Part shown: positions 40,023 to 49,752 of the stretch, in pieces
Numbering within the stretch: the stretch's first letter is position 1
Layout of the letters: every line of letters begins with the position of its first letter
DNA from: an uncultured Bacteroides sp.
Lineage (GTDB): Bacteria; Bacteroidota; Bacteroidia; Bacteroidales; Bacteroidaceae
NCBI GenBank assembly: GCA_949296575.1
Contig: CASFPE010000020.1
Location: 1 to 64,000 of the forward strand
Direction of reading: 5' to 3'
DNA length: 64,000 bases
Position numbers and translations under genes: made by a program
The notes under the pieces: model-generated
What the model saw: the letters and a program-made list of their open reading frames with translations, nothing else
Told to the model about the DNA's origin: nothing
Database searches by the model: none

Positions 40023-40278
40023 CCCTCCACAATGGCCTGTGAGACCGATTTTTTGAGGCACGGAAAGGAACAAGGCGAGGAACCGGCCAGCGGGAAAATC
40101 AATGGGAAGGCCGTCTTCCGGGCTTCCCGTCGGGATGCCATTGCCGGATGCATTGTCATAATCCATTACTTTCAATGCCGTCTGTGGCAACGCGGAAGGA
40201 AACAATGCCGCCGTTTTCCTTGCCAGTCCACGCAAAGATGGCTATCTTTGCTGCCTGTATCTCCATAATGCGGCAAGA

Positions 40279-42594
40279 ATGAAAACCCTTTCCTCCCTGC
40301 ATGCCCTCGTGGCCGTCCTGATGATGGCGGCGCTGGCCTCCTGCTCCGTGTCGAAGCACATCCCGGAGGGTCATTACCTGCTGGACGAGGTGAAGATAGA
40401 GACGGACAACGACGCGGTACGCCCCTCCGACATGCGCGGCTATGTCCGCCAGAACGCCAACGCCAAATGGTTCAGCCTTGTGAAGGTGCCGCTCTACACC
40501 TATTGCCTTTCCGGCCCCGACTCCACCCGGTGGTACAACAAGTTCCTGCGGAGGATAGGGGACGCGCCTGTCATCTACGACGAAGCGCTCACCCAGCGCT
40601 CGCAGGAGGAAATCACCAAAGCGTTGCACAACATGGGCTACCTTGGCGGCACCGTGGGCGTAGCGACGGAAACGTCGAAGAAGAAGCTGCGGCTGACGTA
40701 CCGGCTGCATCCAGGGCAGCCTTATGTGGTAGACAGCATCCGCTACGACATTCCCGACCCGCGCATTGCCCGATACCTGCGCGAAGACTCTGCCCACTGC
40801 CGGCTGAACCCGGGCATGCTCCTCGACATCAACCAACTGGAGGCCGAGCGGGCGCGCATCACCGAATGCCTGCTGCGCAATGGGTACTACCGCTTCAACA
40901 AGGATTTCATCACCTACACCGCCGACACCGTGCGCGGCACGCGCCGCGTGGGGCTCACTCTCCACCTATTGCCCTACAAGGCCACGCCGGAGGACACGCC
41001 CCGGCCGCACTACCAGTACCGCGTGCGCAACGTAAGCTTCATCGCCGACTACGACGCCCTGCGCTCCTCGGCGTTGACGGACATCGAGGTGAACGACTCG
41101 GTGCATTACGGCGGTTGCCCCATCTACTTCAAGGACAAGCTTTTCATACGCCCCAAAGTGCTGGCCGGCAACCTGCATGTGCGCAAGGGGGAATTGTACG
41201 ACGATGAGGACGTGCAGCGCACGTATGCCTACTTCGGCCGCCTCCGCGCCCTGAAATACACCAATCTGCGTTTCCTTGAGGTGCAAGACAACGACAGCAC
41301 AAAGTTGGACTGCTACGTCATGCTCAGCCGCAGCAAGGAAAAGTCTTTCTCAGCCGAGATAGAAGGCACCAACTCGGCAGGCGACCTCGGCGCGGCGGCT
41401 TCCGTGTCGTTCCAGCACCGCAACCTGTTCCGGGGTTCGGAACTGTTCACCTTGAAAGTGCGCGGCGCGTACGAAGCCATCACAGGCCTGCAAGGCTACA
41501 ATTACAACAATTACACGGAATATGGAGCCGAGGCCAGCCTGAACTTCCCCAGCTTCATGTTCCCTTTCCTGAAACCGGAATTCAAGCGCAATGTGCGCGC
41601 CACCTCAGAAGTGAGCATCCAGTACAATTCGCAGATAAGGCCCGAGTTTGCCCGCACCGTGGCTTCCGCTACTTGGAGCTACCGATGGGCCTACCAGCAC
41701 GACCAGCACAGTGTGGACCTTGTGGACATCAACTATGTGTACATGCCCCGCATCGACCCGCGCTTCAAGGAAGAATACCTTGACGGCCAGAAGAACTCCA
41801 TCCTGAAGTACAATTACGAGAACCTGCTCATCATCCGCAGCGGCTACAGTTACCACTACAATAGCCGGGGCGGCAATGTCTTGAACAGTGCCATTGCCCG
41901 CAATTCCTTTGCCGTGCGCCTGAATTTGGAATCGGCAGGCAACATCCTGTACGGCCTTTCCAATCTGGTTCGTCAGCGCAAGGTGGACGGGCAGTACGCC
42001 TTTTGGAACATCGCTTACGCCCAGTACGTGAAGGGCGACATCGACTTTTCAAAGAACTTCATGATAGACGAGCGCAACTCCTTTGCCATCCATGCCGCCT
42101 TGGGCGTGGCCTATCCTTACGGCAACTCCACCATGCTGCCTTTCGAGAAACGCTACTTCTCCGGCGGTGCCAACAGCGTGCGGGGGTGGGGCGTTCGCAC
42201 TTTGGGTCCCGGCAGCTTCCGGGGCGAGGACAAGAACATCGATTTCATGAACCAGTCGGGCGACATCAAGCTCGACTTGAGCGTGGAGTATCGCACTCAC
42301 CTGTTCTGGAAGCTTCATGGCGCGGCTTTTATTGACGCAGGCAATATCTGGACCATCCGCAACTATCCTGAACAGCCCGGCGGGCAATTTCGCTTTGACA
42401 GCTTTTATAAGCAGATAGCCGTGGCTTACGGGTTAGGCATTCGTTTCGACTTCGATTTTGTAGTGCTGCGTTTCGACGGGGGCATGAAAGCAATCAATCC
42501 GGTCTACAATAATCCAAAAGAACACTACCCTGTCATCCATCCCAACTTCAGGCGTGACTTCGCTTTCCACTTTGCCGTGGGCTACCCGTTCTGA
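40279..42594 (+). CDS. tamL: TamA/BamA-type outer-membrane lipoprotein (TamL)
   Basis: 771 residues. Lipobox LASC (Cys22) instead of a plain signal peptide marks the Bacteroidota TamL subtype. POTRA domains (about 50-330; YVRQNANAKWF, NMGYLGGTV, LRNGYYRFNKDF) precede a 16-strand Omp85 barrel. In the C-terminal half, RYFSGGANSVRGWGVRTLGPG is the conserved loop-6 VRGW motif. It assembles or transports outer-membrane and surface proteins with a TamB partner that is not in this window. Confidence 0.9.
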   Translation: MKTLSSLHALVAVLMMAALASCSVSKHIPEGHYLLDEVKIETDNDAVRPSDMRGYVRQNANAKWFSLVKVPLYTYCLSGPDSTRWYNKFLRRIGDAPVIYDEALTQRSQEEITKALHNMGYLGGTVGVATETSKKKLRLTYRLHPGQPYVVDSIRYDIPDPRIARYLREDSAHCRLNPGMLLDINQLEAERARITECLLRNGYYRFNKDFITYTADTVRGTRRVGLTLHLLPYKATPEDTPRPHYQYRVRNVSFIADYDALRSSALTDIEVNDSVHYGGCPIYFKDKLFIRPKVLAGNLHVRKGELYDDEDVQRTYAYFGRLRALKYTNLRFLEVQDNDSTKLDCYVMLSRSKEKSFSAEIEGTNSAGDLGAAASVSFQHRNLFRGSELFTLKVRGAYEAITGLQGYNYNNYTEYGAEASLNFPSFMFPFLKPEFKRNVRATSEVSIQYNSQIRPEFARTVASATWSYRWAYQHDQHSVDLVDINYVYMPRIDPRFKEEYLDGQKNSILKYNYENLLIIRSGYSYHYNSRGGNVLNSAIARNSFAVRLNLESAGNILYGLSNLVRQRKVDGQYAFWNIAYAQYVKGDIDFSKNFMIDERNSFAIHAALGVAYPYGNSTMLPFEKRYFSGGANSVRGWGVRTLGPGSFRGEDKNIDFMNQSGDIKLDLSVEYRTHLFWKLHGAAFIDAGNIWTIRNYPEQPGGQFRFDSFYKQIAVAYGLGIRFDFDFVVLRFDGGMKAINPVYNNPKEHYPVIHPNFRRDFAFHFAVGYPF

Positions 42595-42605
42595 TGCACT
42601 GTGTG

Positions 42606-43511
42606 TCAGTCCTTGGCCTGATGCACCGTCAATTGCGGGAACGGGAAGTTGATGCCCTCCTTGTTGAACACATTGTATATCTGCTTGTTGACATCAAAAT
42701 ATACTCCCCAATAATCCTCGCTTTTCACCCATACCCGTATTATCACGTTCACGCTGCTGCTATCCAATGCGTTTAGGGCAATAAACGGGGCAGGATCGTC
42801 AAGGATACGCTTGTCGGCATCCAATATGCCTTTGGCCACTCTCTCCACTTTAGCATAGTCTTCACCATAATCCACGCCGACAATCCATTCCACCCTGCGC
42901 GTCTGTTGTTTGCTGTAATTGGTGATGACATTGCTGCTTAGCGTGCCGTTGGGGATAAAAATCTCTTTATTGTCGAAAGTCTTCATCACGGTATGCATGA
43001 TCTGTATTTCCGATACCGTGCCTGACACACCTTGGCTTTCGATGACGTCACCCACTTTGTACGGTTTGAACAGCAGGATGATGAGTCCCCCTGCAAAATT
43101 CTGCAGGTTGCCTGACAATGCCATGCCGATGGCAACGCCGGCTGATGCCAGCAATGCGGCAATGGATGTCGTGTTGATGCCCAACGCTCCAATGACGGCC
43201 ACAATCAATAAGATGGTCAACAAGATGTTGGTCAGGCTTTTCAGGAATGTTTTGACACTGGGGTCTACCTTCCGCCTTTCCAATATTCTTGCTACTAATC
43301 TGTTTAAAGCGTTCACCACCAGTTTCCCGACAACGAAAATGATGATGGCTGTAAGGACATGTTTTCCTGCTGACACGGCAAATTCAGCCAGCTTGTCAAT
43401 GACGAACGACAGTTTGCTCATTCCATCCGGGAGCTGTGATAAGGCGGCCTTTTCTGCTGCCTCCAGTGAATCTACTACTATTTTCAATGAATCTGCTACT
43501 TGTGATGCCAT
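42606..43511 (-). CDS. mscS: Small-conductance mechanosensitive channel (MscS)
   Basis: 301 residues. Three N-terminal membrane spans, the pore helix AGVAIGMALSGNLQNFAGG (about 132-150), the beta domain KPYKVGDVIE followed by IMHTVMKTFDNKEIFIPN, and the alpha/beta cap with VIIRVWVKSEDYW. It opens under membrane tension to release solutes in osmotic downshock. It converges on tamL. Confidence 0.93.
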   Translation of the reverse strand: MASQVADSLKIVVDSLEAAEKAALSQLPDGMSKLSFVIDKLAEFAVSAGKHVLTAIIIFVVGKLVVNALNRLVARILERRKVDPSVKTFLKSLTNILLTILLIVAVIGALGINTTSIAALLASAGVAIGMALSGNLQNFAGGLIILLFKPYKVGDVIESQGVSGTVSEIQIMHTVMKTFDNKEIFIPNGTLSSNVITNYSKQQTRRVEWIVGVDYGEDYAKVERVAKGILDADKRILDDPAPFIALNALDSSSVNVIIRVWVKSEDYWGVYFDVNKQIYNVFNKEGINFPFPQLTVHQAKD

Positions 43512-43762
43512 ATTCTTTCTATGTTATATATATTGTGTATTCATTATAATGTGACGCAAATATAATGAAATATGTTCTTTTGGCGCATGCGCTGACAATT
43601 TTTTCATGCGAATCATGACAAAAAGTCGTAATGCAGACTAAAATGGCATCTTTTCCTTGATGTACGTCAAGAAATGGGCAATGGGAGGCGAAAAATGGGG
43701 AAAATAGCTTGATGCGAATAAAAATGGCCGTATTTTTGTGTTGTAAAACATGTTTTCAGGAC

Positions 43763-44069
43763 TATATTTGTATTAGAATGGTAAAAAGATTGTTAGAAAG
43801 ATTATCAAAATCAGATGCCAGAATCTGGGGTTATGTGATGCTTCCACGCACTGCATAATTTTCCCAGATGGCATCAAAAAAAAGCAAATTTAAGGAGCGT
43901 TATGCTTGTGAGAGAAAGGAAGGCATCCATTGCCGGCCTTTTGATTGAAGATGTTAAACTTCTAAATTTTACGAACATGAAAAAGAGTAGCACAATTAAA
44001 AGCTTCCTCAAGAAATGCATTGCGGAAGCGGGAAAAACAGAAATGCAAAAGTGGGGCTATAAGCTTTAA
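43763..44069 (+). CDS. Possible 30-residue ORF with own promoter
   Basis: TATATTTG at 43763-43770 is a consensus -7 box. About 200 bp downstream, ATG at 43977 opens MKKSSTIKSFLKKCIAEA and ends at 44069 (30 residues). The terminator at 44122-44192 would end a transcript of about 400 nt. The unit could be a small-protein mRNA or a regulatory RNA; the peptide is amphipathic and basic. Confidence 0.4.
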
Positions 44070-44121
44070 CCTTTACTTTCGGTTTTTCTTCTTCACCTAA
44101 ACCGAATAACTAAACATTGCA

Positions 44122-44192
44122 AACGACCGCATCGCCGGGGCGGAGGAAGCCAGAATTGGCCAATTCCGCGACTGCGATCCGGTCGTTTTTTT
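44122..44192 (+). terminator. Long-stem terminator upstream of proS
   Basis: 44122-44135 pairs with 44174-44187 (13 of 14) and a T-run follows. The loop contains another perfect palindrome, GAATTGGCCAATTC. Confidence 0.8.
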
Positions 44193-44255
44193 GCATGCTT
44201 CAAGCAAAGGCTTCGATAATCTGCCGCTTTTGAAGGTTTTTCCATGGAATTTGAA

Positions 44256-44263
44256 TATCTTTG
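44256..44263 (+). promoter_or_regulatory. proS promoter -7 box
   Basis: TATCTTTG, 38 bp before the proS start; a TTTG at 44229-44232 may be the upstream element. Confidence 0.7.
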
Positions 44264-44301
44264 CCCGCAATTTTGAATACATACTTTTAACCGCAAGAAT
44301 A

Positions 44302-45792
44302 ATGGCTAAGGAATTGAAAGAACTTACCAAACGAAGCGAGAATTACTCGCAATGGTATAATGATTTGGTGGTAAAAGCCGATTTGGCCGAACAGTCACCG
44401 GTGCGCGGATGCATGGTCATCAAGCCCTACGGCTACGCGATATGGGAAAAGATGCAACGACAGTTGGACGACATGTTCAAAGCAACAGGACACGTGAATG
44501 CTTATTTCCCTTTGCTGATTCCAAAATCCTACCTCAGCCGTGAGGCAGAACATGTGGAAGGATTCGCCAAGGAATGCGCCGTTGTAACCCACTACCGCTT
44601 GAAGAATGCCGAAGACGGATCAGGTGTCGTGGTGGATCCGGCTGCAAAATTGGAAGAAGAACTGATTATCCGCCCCACATCGGAAACCATTATTTGGAGT
44701 ACTTACAAGAATTGGATTAATTCATACCGTGACCTGCCCATCTTGTGCAACCAATGGGCCAACGTCATGCGTTGGGAAATGCGCACCCGCTTGTTCCTCC
44801 GCACGGCGGAATTTCTTTGGCAGGAAGGGCATACGGCGCATGCTACCCGCGAAGAAGCAGAAGCAGAAGCGCAGAAGATGCTGCATGTCTATGGCGAGTT
44901 TGCCGAAAAGTACATGGCTGTTCCTGTCATCAAAGGCGTGAAATCGGCCAATGAACGTTTTGCCGGCGCACTTGACACTTACACCATCGAAGGGTTGATG
45001 CAAGACGGGAAAGCCTTGCAATGCGGCACGTCCCACTTCCTCGGGCAGAACTTCGCCAAGGCGTTCAACGTGCAGTTCGTGGACAAGAACAACAAGTTGG
45101 ATTACGTGTGGGCCACTTCATGGGGCGTATCTACCCGCTTGATGGGTGCGTTGATCATGACGCACTCCGACGACAACGGCTTGGTGCTGCCGCCACGCTT
45201 GGCACCCATCCAAGTGGTCATCATACCTATTTATAAAAACGATGAGCAACTGAAGCAGATAGATGCGAAAGTGTCGGGCATCGTGGATCGCTTGCGCGGC
45301 ATGGGCATCTCCGTGAAATACGACAATGCCGACAACAAACGCCCGGGATTCAAGTTTGCCGATTATGAATTGCGCGGAGTCCCCGTGCGCTTGGTGATGG
45401 GGGCACGCGACTTGGCGGACAACACGATGGAAATCATGCGCCGCGACACGCTGGAAAAGGAAACGCGCACTTGCGACGGCATCGAGGAATATGTGAAAAA
45501 CCTTTTGGAGGAGATACAGGCCAACATCTACCAGAAAGCCTTGAAGTTCCGCAACGACCACATCGTGAAGGTGGACACCTACGACCAGTTCAAGGAACAA
45601 ATCGAGAAAGGCGGCTTCATCCTTGCCCATTGGGACGGTACCACCGAAACGGAAGAACGCATCAAGGAAGAAACAAAAGCCACGATACGCTGCATCCCCT
45701 TTGAGGCTGATGAAGAAAGCCTCACGCCCGGCGTTGACATGCTGACGGGCAAGCCTTCGGCGCATCGTGTGCTGTTTGCAAGGGCATATTAA
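44302..45792 (+). CDS. proS: Prolyl-tRNA synthetase
   Basis: 496 residues from the ATG at 44302. Class II motifs: motif 2 ([23 protein letters not shown] region), motif 3 near [23 protein letters not shown]. The anticodon-binding domain and a C-terminal zinc-domain-like end ([13 protein letters not shown]) mark the archaeal/eukaryal-like ProRS without the bacterial editing insertion, usual in Bacteroidota. It charges tRNA-Pro. Confidence 0.96.
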   Translation: MAKELKELTKRSENYSQWYNDLVVKADLAEQSPVRGCMVIKPYGYAIWEKMQRQLDDMFKATGHVNAYFPLLIPKSYLSREAEHVEGFAKECAVVTHYRLKNAEDGSGVVVDPAAKLEEELIIRPTSETIIWSTYKNWINSYRDLPILCNQWANVMRWEMRTRLFLRTAEFLWQEGHTAHATREEAEAEAQKMLHVYGEFAEKYMAVPVIKGVKSANERFAGALDTYTIEGLMQDGKALQCGTSHFLGQNFAKAFNVQFVDKNNKLDYVWATSWGVSTRLMGALIMTHSDDNGLVLPPRLAPIQVVIIPIYKNDEQLKQIDAKVSGIVDRLRGMGISVKYDNADNKRPGFKFADYELRGVPVRLVMGARDLADNTMEIMRRDTLEKETRTCDGIEEYVKNLLEEIQANIYQKALKFRNDHIVKVDTYDQFKEQIEKGGFILAHWDGTTETEERIKEETKATIRCIPFEADEESLTPGVDMLTGKPSAHRVLFARAY

Positions 45793-45874
45793 CCCTATGA
45801 AAGGAGGGCGGGTGCTTGGGAAACCTTTCCCGCGCACCCGGATTCTCCTTTTGTCCATCTCCAAAGAAACCTCC

Positions 45875-46405
45875 ATGCCTTTCGCCGCACACATTGTTTT
45901 GGAAACCCCAAGGCTTCAACTCCGCGAGATGAACCTTGGCGACATGCAGGCTTTGTCCTCCATCTTGCAGGACGAAACAGTGATGTATGCCTACAACGGG
46001 GCTTTCAGCGATGAGGAAACATCCGCATGGATGCAAAAACAACTGCAACGCTACAAGGAATTTGGCTTCGGCCTTTGGGCTGTCTTGCTGAAAAGCACAG
46101 GCGGGATGATAGGACAATGCGGCATCACCATGCAGGACTACAAAGGCATGCAAGTGCCGGAAATCGGCTATTTGTTTGCCTGCAAGCATTGGCACAACGG
46201 CTATGCCACGGAAGCGGCAACGGCATGCAGGGAATACGGGTTCGGATCATTGCACTTCAAGGCATTGTATTCCATCATCCGCGACACGAATGTTGCGTCG
46301 CAGAAAGTGGCATTGCGCAACGGCATGCGAAAGGTCGATGCCGTCATGAAGCATTATCGCGGCGTGGACATGCCGCATTGGGTCTATCGGGTGGAAAGGA
46401 AATAG
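45875..46405 (+). CDS. GNAT-family N-acetyltransferase (RimJ/RimL type)
   Basis: 176 residues from the ATG at 45875; an upstream ATG at 45797 would add 26 poorly conserved residues. VLETPRLQLREMNLGD start, GIGQCG-type IGQCGITMQDYKGMQV strand, and EIGYLFACKHWHNGYATEA, the acetyl-CoA-binding core. RALRNGM-type VALRNGMRKVDAVMKHYRG end. Substrate unknown; members acetylate protein N-termini or small molecules. Confidence 0.88.
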   Translation: MPFAAHIVLETPRLQLREMNLGDMQALSSILQDETVMYAYNGAFSDEETSAWMQKQLQRYKEFGFGLWAVLLKSTGGMIGQCGITMQDYKGMQVPEIGYLFACKHWHNGYATEAATACREYGFGSLHFKALYSIIRDTNVASQKVALRNGMRKVDAVMKHYRGVDMPHWVYRVERK

Positions 46406-46527
46406 CGCACCGGCATCCCCTGCAAACCTTTTCCGTCCCTTTACTTCCTAAATAACTATAAAAAAGCAAAGAACGGGCATCGCCATCTGCATTTTATGCC
46501 TATTTTTGCTATGATTTTTCGCGTGAC

Positions 46528-47622
46528 ATGAAAATTAAGGAGATTGTAGACGCCCTTGAAATGTTCGCGCCTCTGCCTTTGCAAGACGGATTCGACAATG
46601 CCGGCCTGCAAATCGGATTGACAGATGCGGAAGTTACAGGGGCTTTGTTGTGTTTAGACGTGACCGAGGCCGTCATCGACGAGGCCGTGGCCTTGAGGTG
46701 CAACCTCATTGTGGCCCACCATCCCTTGCTGTTCAAGGGATGCAAGTCGCTCACAGGCCGCAACTACGTGGAACGTTGCGTCATGAAAGCCGTCAAGCAC
46801 GACATCGCCATTTATGCCGCCCATACCAATTTGGACAATCTGGCAGAAGGTGTCAACCATAAAATTGCTGAAAAGATAGGTTTGAGGCACTTGCGCATCT
46901 TGTCGCCCAAAGAGAAGTCCTTGTTGAAATTGGTCACTTTCGTCCCTATGGCACAGGCCGGGGAAGTGAGGGAAGCCCTGTTCAAAGCGGGTTGCGGATG
47001 CATCGGACGCTATGATGCATGCAGCTACAACGTGGAAGGAGAGGGGACTTTCCGTGCCGGAGCAGGCACCCGTCCTTTTTGCGGGCAGGAAGGAGAACTG
47101 CACCGCGAGCCGGAAACAAGGATTGAAACCGTGCTTCCTTCCCATTTGCAGGGAAAAGCGTTGCGGGCGCTTTTGGCCGCACATCCTTATGAAGAACCGG
47201 CATTCGACTTTTACCCGCTGGAAAATGCCTGGCAGCAGGCGGGTTCCGGCATGATAGGCGAGTTGGAAGAACCGGAAGAACCCGTCCATTTCCTCCGCCG
47301 CGTCAAGGGCATCTTCCAAACCGGCTGCGTGAAGCACAACGAACCTCCATGCAGGCTTATCCGGAAAGTGGCCCTTTGCGGAGGAGCAGGAGCTTTCCTC
47401 CTTCCCAACGCCGTCGCCGCGCAAGCCGACGCGTTCATCACGGGCGAGATTCGCTACCACGACTATTTCGGGCATGAAGGCGAAATCCTTTTGGCCGAAA
47501 TAGGGCATCATGAAAGCGAACAATACACCAAAGAAATATTCCGGGACCGGTTGCAGGCTGCATTCCCGGAACTGGAGCTGCGAACAAGCAGCATCAATAC
47601 GAATCCTATAAAATACTTATAA
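46528..47622 (+). CDS. NIF3-family dinuclear metal protein
   Basis: 364 residues. N-terminal half MKIKEIVDALEMFAPLPLQ, then NAGLQIG and VAHHPLLF with metal-binding His. The long central insert (YqfO-type) holds the CutA-like domain seen in the ~370-residue subgroup. The C-terminal half has GGAGAFLL, DAFITGEIRYHDYF and EIGHHESEQ. Often annotated GTP cyclohydrolase 1 type 2 homologue; real activity uncertain. It is four bases before the zinc-ribbon gene, as is common in Bacteroidota. Confidence 0.92.
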   Translation: MKIKEIVDALEMFAPLPLQDGFDNAGLQIGLTDAEVTGALLCLDVTEAVIDEAVALRCNLIVAHHPLLFKGCKSLTGRNYVERCVMKAVKHDIAIYAAHTNLDNLAEGVNHKIAEKIGLRHLRILSPKEKSLLKLVTFVPMAQAGEVREALFKAGCGCIGRYDACSYNVEGEGTFRAGAGTRPFCGQEGELHREPETRIETVLPSHLQGKALRALLAAHPYEEPAFDFYPLENAWQQAGSGMIGELEEPEEPVHFLRRVKGIFQTGCVKHNEPPCRLIRKVALCGGAGAFLLPNAVAAQADAFITGEIRYHDYFGHEGEILLAEIGHHESEQYTKEIFRDRLQAAFPELELRTSSINTNPIKYL

Positions 47623-47626
47623 AGAT

Positions 47627-48427
47627 ATGGCAAAAGAAACAAAGAAAGATCCGAGCGAACTGACCGTGGAAGAAAAGTTGAAGGCACTGTACCAATTGCA
47701 GACCATGCTTTCGGAAATCGACAAAATCAAGACGCTGAGGGGGGAATTGCCCTTGGAAGTCCAAGACCTTGAAGACGAAATAGCCGGGCTCAGCACCCGT
47801 ATCGAAAAGATAAGGAGCGAAATCAGCGAGTTGAAATCTGCCATCACCAACAAGAAAATCGAGATAGAAACCGCCAAAGTCTCTGTGGAGAAATACAAGA
47901 ACCAGCAGGAACATGTGCGCAACAACCGCGAATATGACTTCCTGAACAAGGAAATCGAATTCCAGACACTGGAGATAGAACTTTGCGAAAAGAAAATCAG
48001 GGAGTTCACGCAAGAAGTGGAAAGCAAGACTGAAGAAATGGCCAAGAGCAGCAACGACTTGGATGAACGCGAGAAAGACTTGGAACAAAAGAAAGGCGAA
48101 CTGGATGAAATCGTGGCTGAAACCAAGCAAGAAGAAGAAAAGCTGCGGGAGAAGGCCAAGAACTTGGAGACAACCATCGAGCCCCGCCTGCTGCAAGCCT
48201 TCAAGCGCATCCGCAAAAACTCGCGCAACGGCTTGGGCATCGTCTACGTGCAACGCGATGCCTGCGGCGGATGTTTCAACAAGATACCGCCACAACGCCA
48301 GCTTGACATCCGCATGCGCAAGAAAATCATCGTGTGCGAATACTGCGGCCGCATCATGATCGACCCGGAACTGGCAGGAGTGGAACCAGAGCGTCGCAAC
48401 GACGCCAAGGAAGGCAAGAACAAATAA
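47627..48427 (+). CDS. Coiled-coil zinc-ribbon protein (C4-type)
   Basis: 266 residues. Two long coiled-coil helices (residues ~15-190) are followed by a C-terminal zinc ribbon with CGGC (CGGCFNKIPPQ) and CEYC (CEYCGRIM). This is the DUF164/C4-type family, usually next to NIF3. It probably binds nucleic acid or the ribosome; no proven function in Bacteroidota. Confidence 0.9.
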   Translation: MAKETKKDPSELTVEEKLKALYQLQTMLSEIDKIKTLRGELPLEVQDLEDEIAGLSTRIEKIRSEISELKSAITNKKIEIETAKVSVEKYKNQQEHVRNNREYDFLNKEIEFQTLEIELCEKKIREFTQEVESKTEEMAKSSNDLDEREKDLEQKKGELDEIVAETKQEEEKLREKAKNLETTIEPRLLQAFKRIRKNSRNGLGIVYVQRDACGGCFNKIPPQRQLDIRMRKKIIVCEYCGRIMIDPELAGVEPERRNDAKEGKNK

Positions 48428-48463
48428 GCCGGAGGGATAGGGGGCTTCTCTCAGAAGCCCCCA

Positions 48464-48931
48464 TCACAAACAAGGGTACGCAGGGATGGCAGGCAGGAAA
48501 GAATACGTGCCGCCCTCGTAATCCATCTTGCAGCAATAGTGCCTTAGCCCGTTGCTCACCACCAAATGACCCACCTTCAGCACCATGTTGTAACGGGCAA
48601 TCTGGTCGAAAACCTTTTGCGTCACCTGCACATGCGGCGCTTTGTATTCCACAATCATCCGGGCCGACAAGTCGGGGGCGTACAACACCGTGTCGCAACG
48701 CCTTGCCATGTTGTTCAGGCTGAGCGTCACCTCATTCGCCAACAACGACGCAGGATACCCCTTGCATTCCACCAGGAAATGCACGAAGTGCTGGCGCACC
48801 CATTCTTCGGGCGTCAGAGCCACATACCGTTTGCGGATGAAATCGAAAATAACATTTTTTCCATCGCGGACGATAATTTTAGCTCCATATGCAGGCAAGT
48901 TTAATGATAACATTTCGTAAATTTGCATCAA
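48464..48931 (-). CDS. Stand-alone HsdR N-terminal-like domain protein
   Basis: 155 residues. IFDFIRKRYVALTPEEWVRQHFVHFL, then DTVLYAPDLSARMIVEYKAP with the D...E-x-K pattern of a PD-(D/E)XK fold, corresponding to the N-terminal domain of type I restriction HsdR. No helicase, HsdM or HsdS is nearby. Similar stand-alone proteins are widespread in Bacteroides chromosomes and may be a housekeeping nuclease-like protein rather than a restriction remnant. Confidence 0.78.
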   Translation of the reverse strand: MMQIYEMLSLNLPAYGAKIIVRDGKNVIFDFIRKRYVALTPEEWVRQHFVHFLVECKGYPASLLANEVTLSLNNMARRCDTVLYAPDLSARMIVEYKAPHVQVTQKVFDQIARYNMVLKVGHLVVSNGLRHYCCKMDYEGGTYSFLPAIPAYPCL

Positions 48932-48975
48932 GGGCAGGCAATGGCGCCCATTGCCCGCAAAGTTAACAGAAAAAA

Positions 48976-49752
48976 ATGAAAACCAAAGACGAAATCGTGG
49001 CCAATTGGCTGCCGCGCTATACGAAAAGGCATTTGGATGAATTCACGGAATACATCCTGCTGACCAACTTCAACAAATACGTGGAACTGTTCGCCGGAAA
49101 GTTCAACGTTCCCGTCTTGGGGCGCGATGCCAACATGACATCCGCTTCAGCCGAAGGCATCACCATCATCAATTTCGGGATGGGAAGCCCCAACGCAGCC
49201 ATCATCATGGACCTGCTCAGCGCAGTGCATCCCAAAGCCTGCCTGTTCCTGGGCAAATGCGGAGGCATCGGGCGGAAAACACAGTTGGGAGACCTGATAC
49301 TGCCCATCGCAGCCATCCGGGGAGAAGGCACGTCGAACGACTACTTCCCGCCCGAAGTTCCTGCGCTCCCTGCCTTCATGTTGCAGCGGGCTGTATCGTC
49401 GGCCATCCGCGACCATGCCCATGACTACTGGACAGGCACCGTTTACACCACCAACCGCCGCATTTGGGAACACGACGAGGCTTTCAAGGATTACCTGCGC
49501 ACCACGCGTGCCATGGCGGTCGACATGGAAACAGCCACGCTCTTTTCCACAGGGTTTGCCAACCATATCCCCACCGGCGCGCTCCTTTTAGTATCGGACC
49601 AACCCATGATTCCCGAAGGAATCAAGACAGAACAAAGCGACAACATGGTGACGCAGAAGTATGTGCAAAACCACGTGGAGATAGGAATCGACTCGCTGCG
49701 CATGATTATCGACGAAAAGAAAACCGTGAAACATCTGAAATTCGACTGGTAA
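48976..49752 (+). CDS. amn: AMP nucleosidase
   Basis: 258 residues. INFGMGSPNAAIIMDLL and FLGKCGGIGRKTQLGDLILP form the phosphorylase-fold nucleotide site. AVDMETATLFSTG and LLLVSDQPMIPEGIKT finish the active site, with Asp in DQP. The length matches the catalytic-domain-only Bacteroidota form. It hydrolyses AMP to adenine and ribose 5-phosphate. It overlaps holA by one base. Confidence 0.93.
   Translation: MKTKDEIVANWLPRYTKRHLDEFTEYILLTNFNKYVELFAGKFNVPVLGRDANMTSASAEGITIINFGMGSPNAAIIMDLLSAVHPKACLFLGKCGGIGRKTQLGDLILPIAAIRGEGTSNDYFPPEVPALPAFMLQRAVSSAIRDHAHDYWTGTVYTTNRRIWEHDEAFKDYLRTTRAMAVDMETATLFSTGFANHIPTGALLLVSDQPMIPEGIKTEQSDNMVTQKYVQNHVEIGIDSLRMIIDEKKTVKHLKFDW

Noticed and set aside
39728..40235. 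Several overlapping frames on both strands
   Set aside because: They are translations of the 23-bp repeat array; repetitive Cys/His/Trp patterns with no domain.
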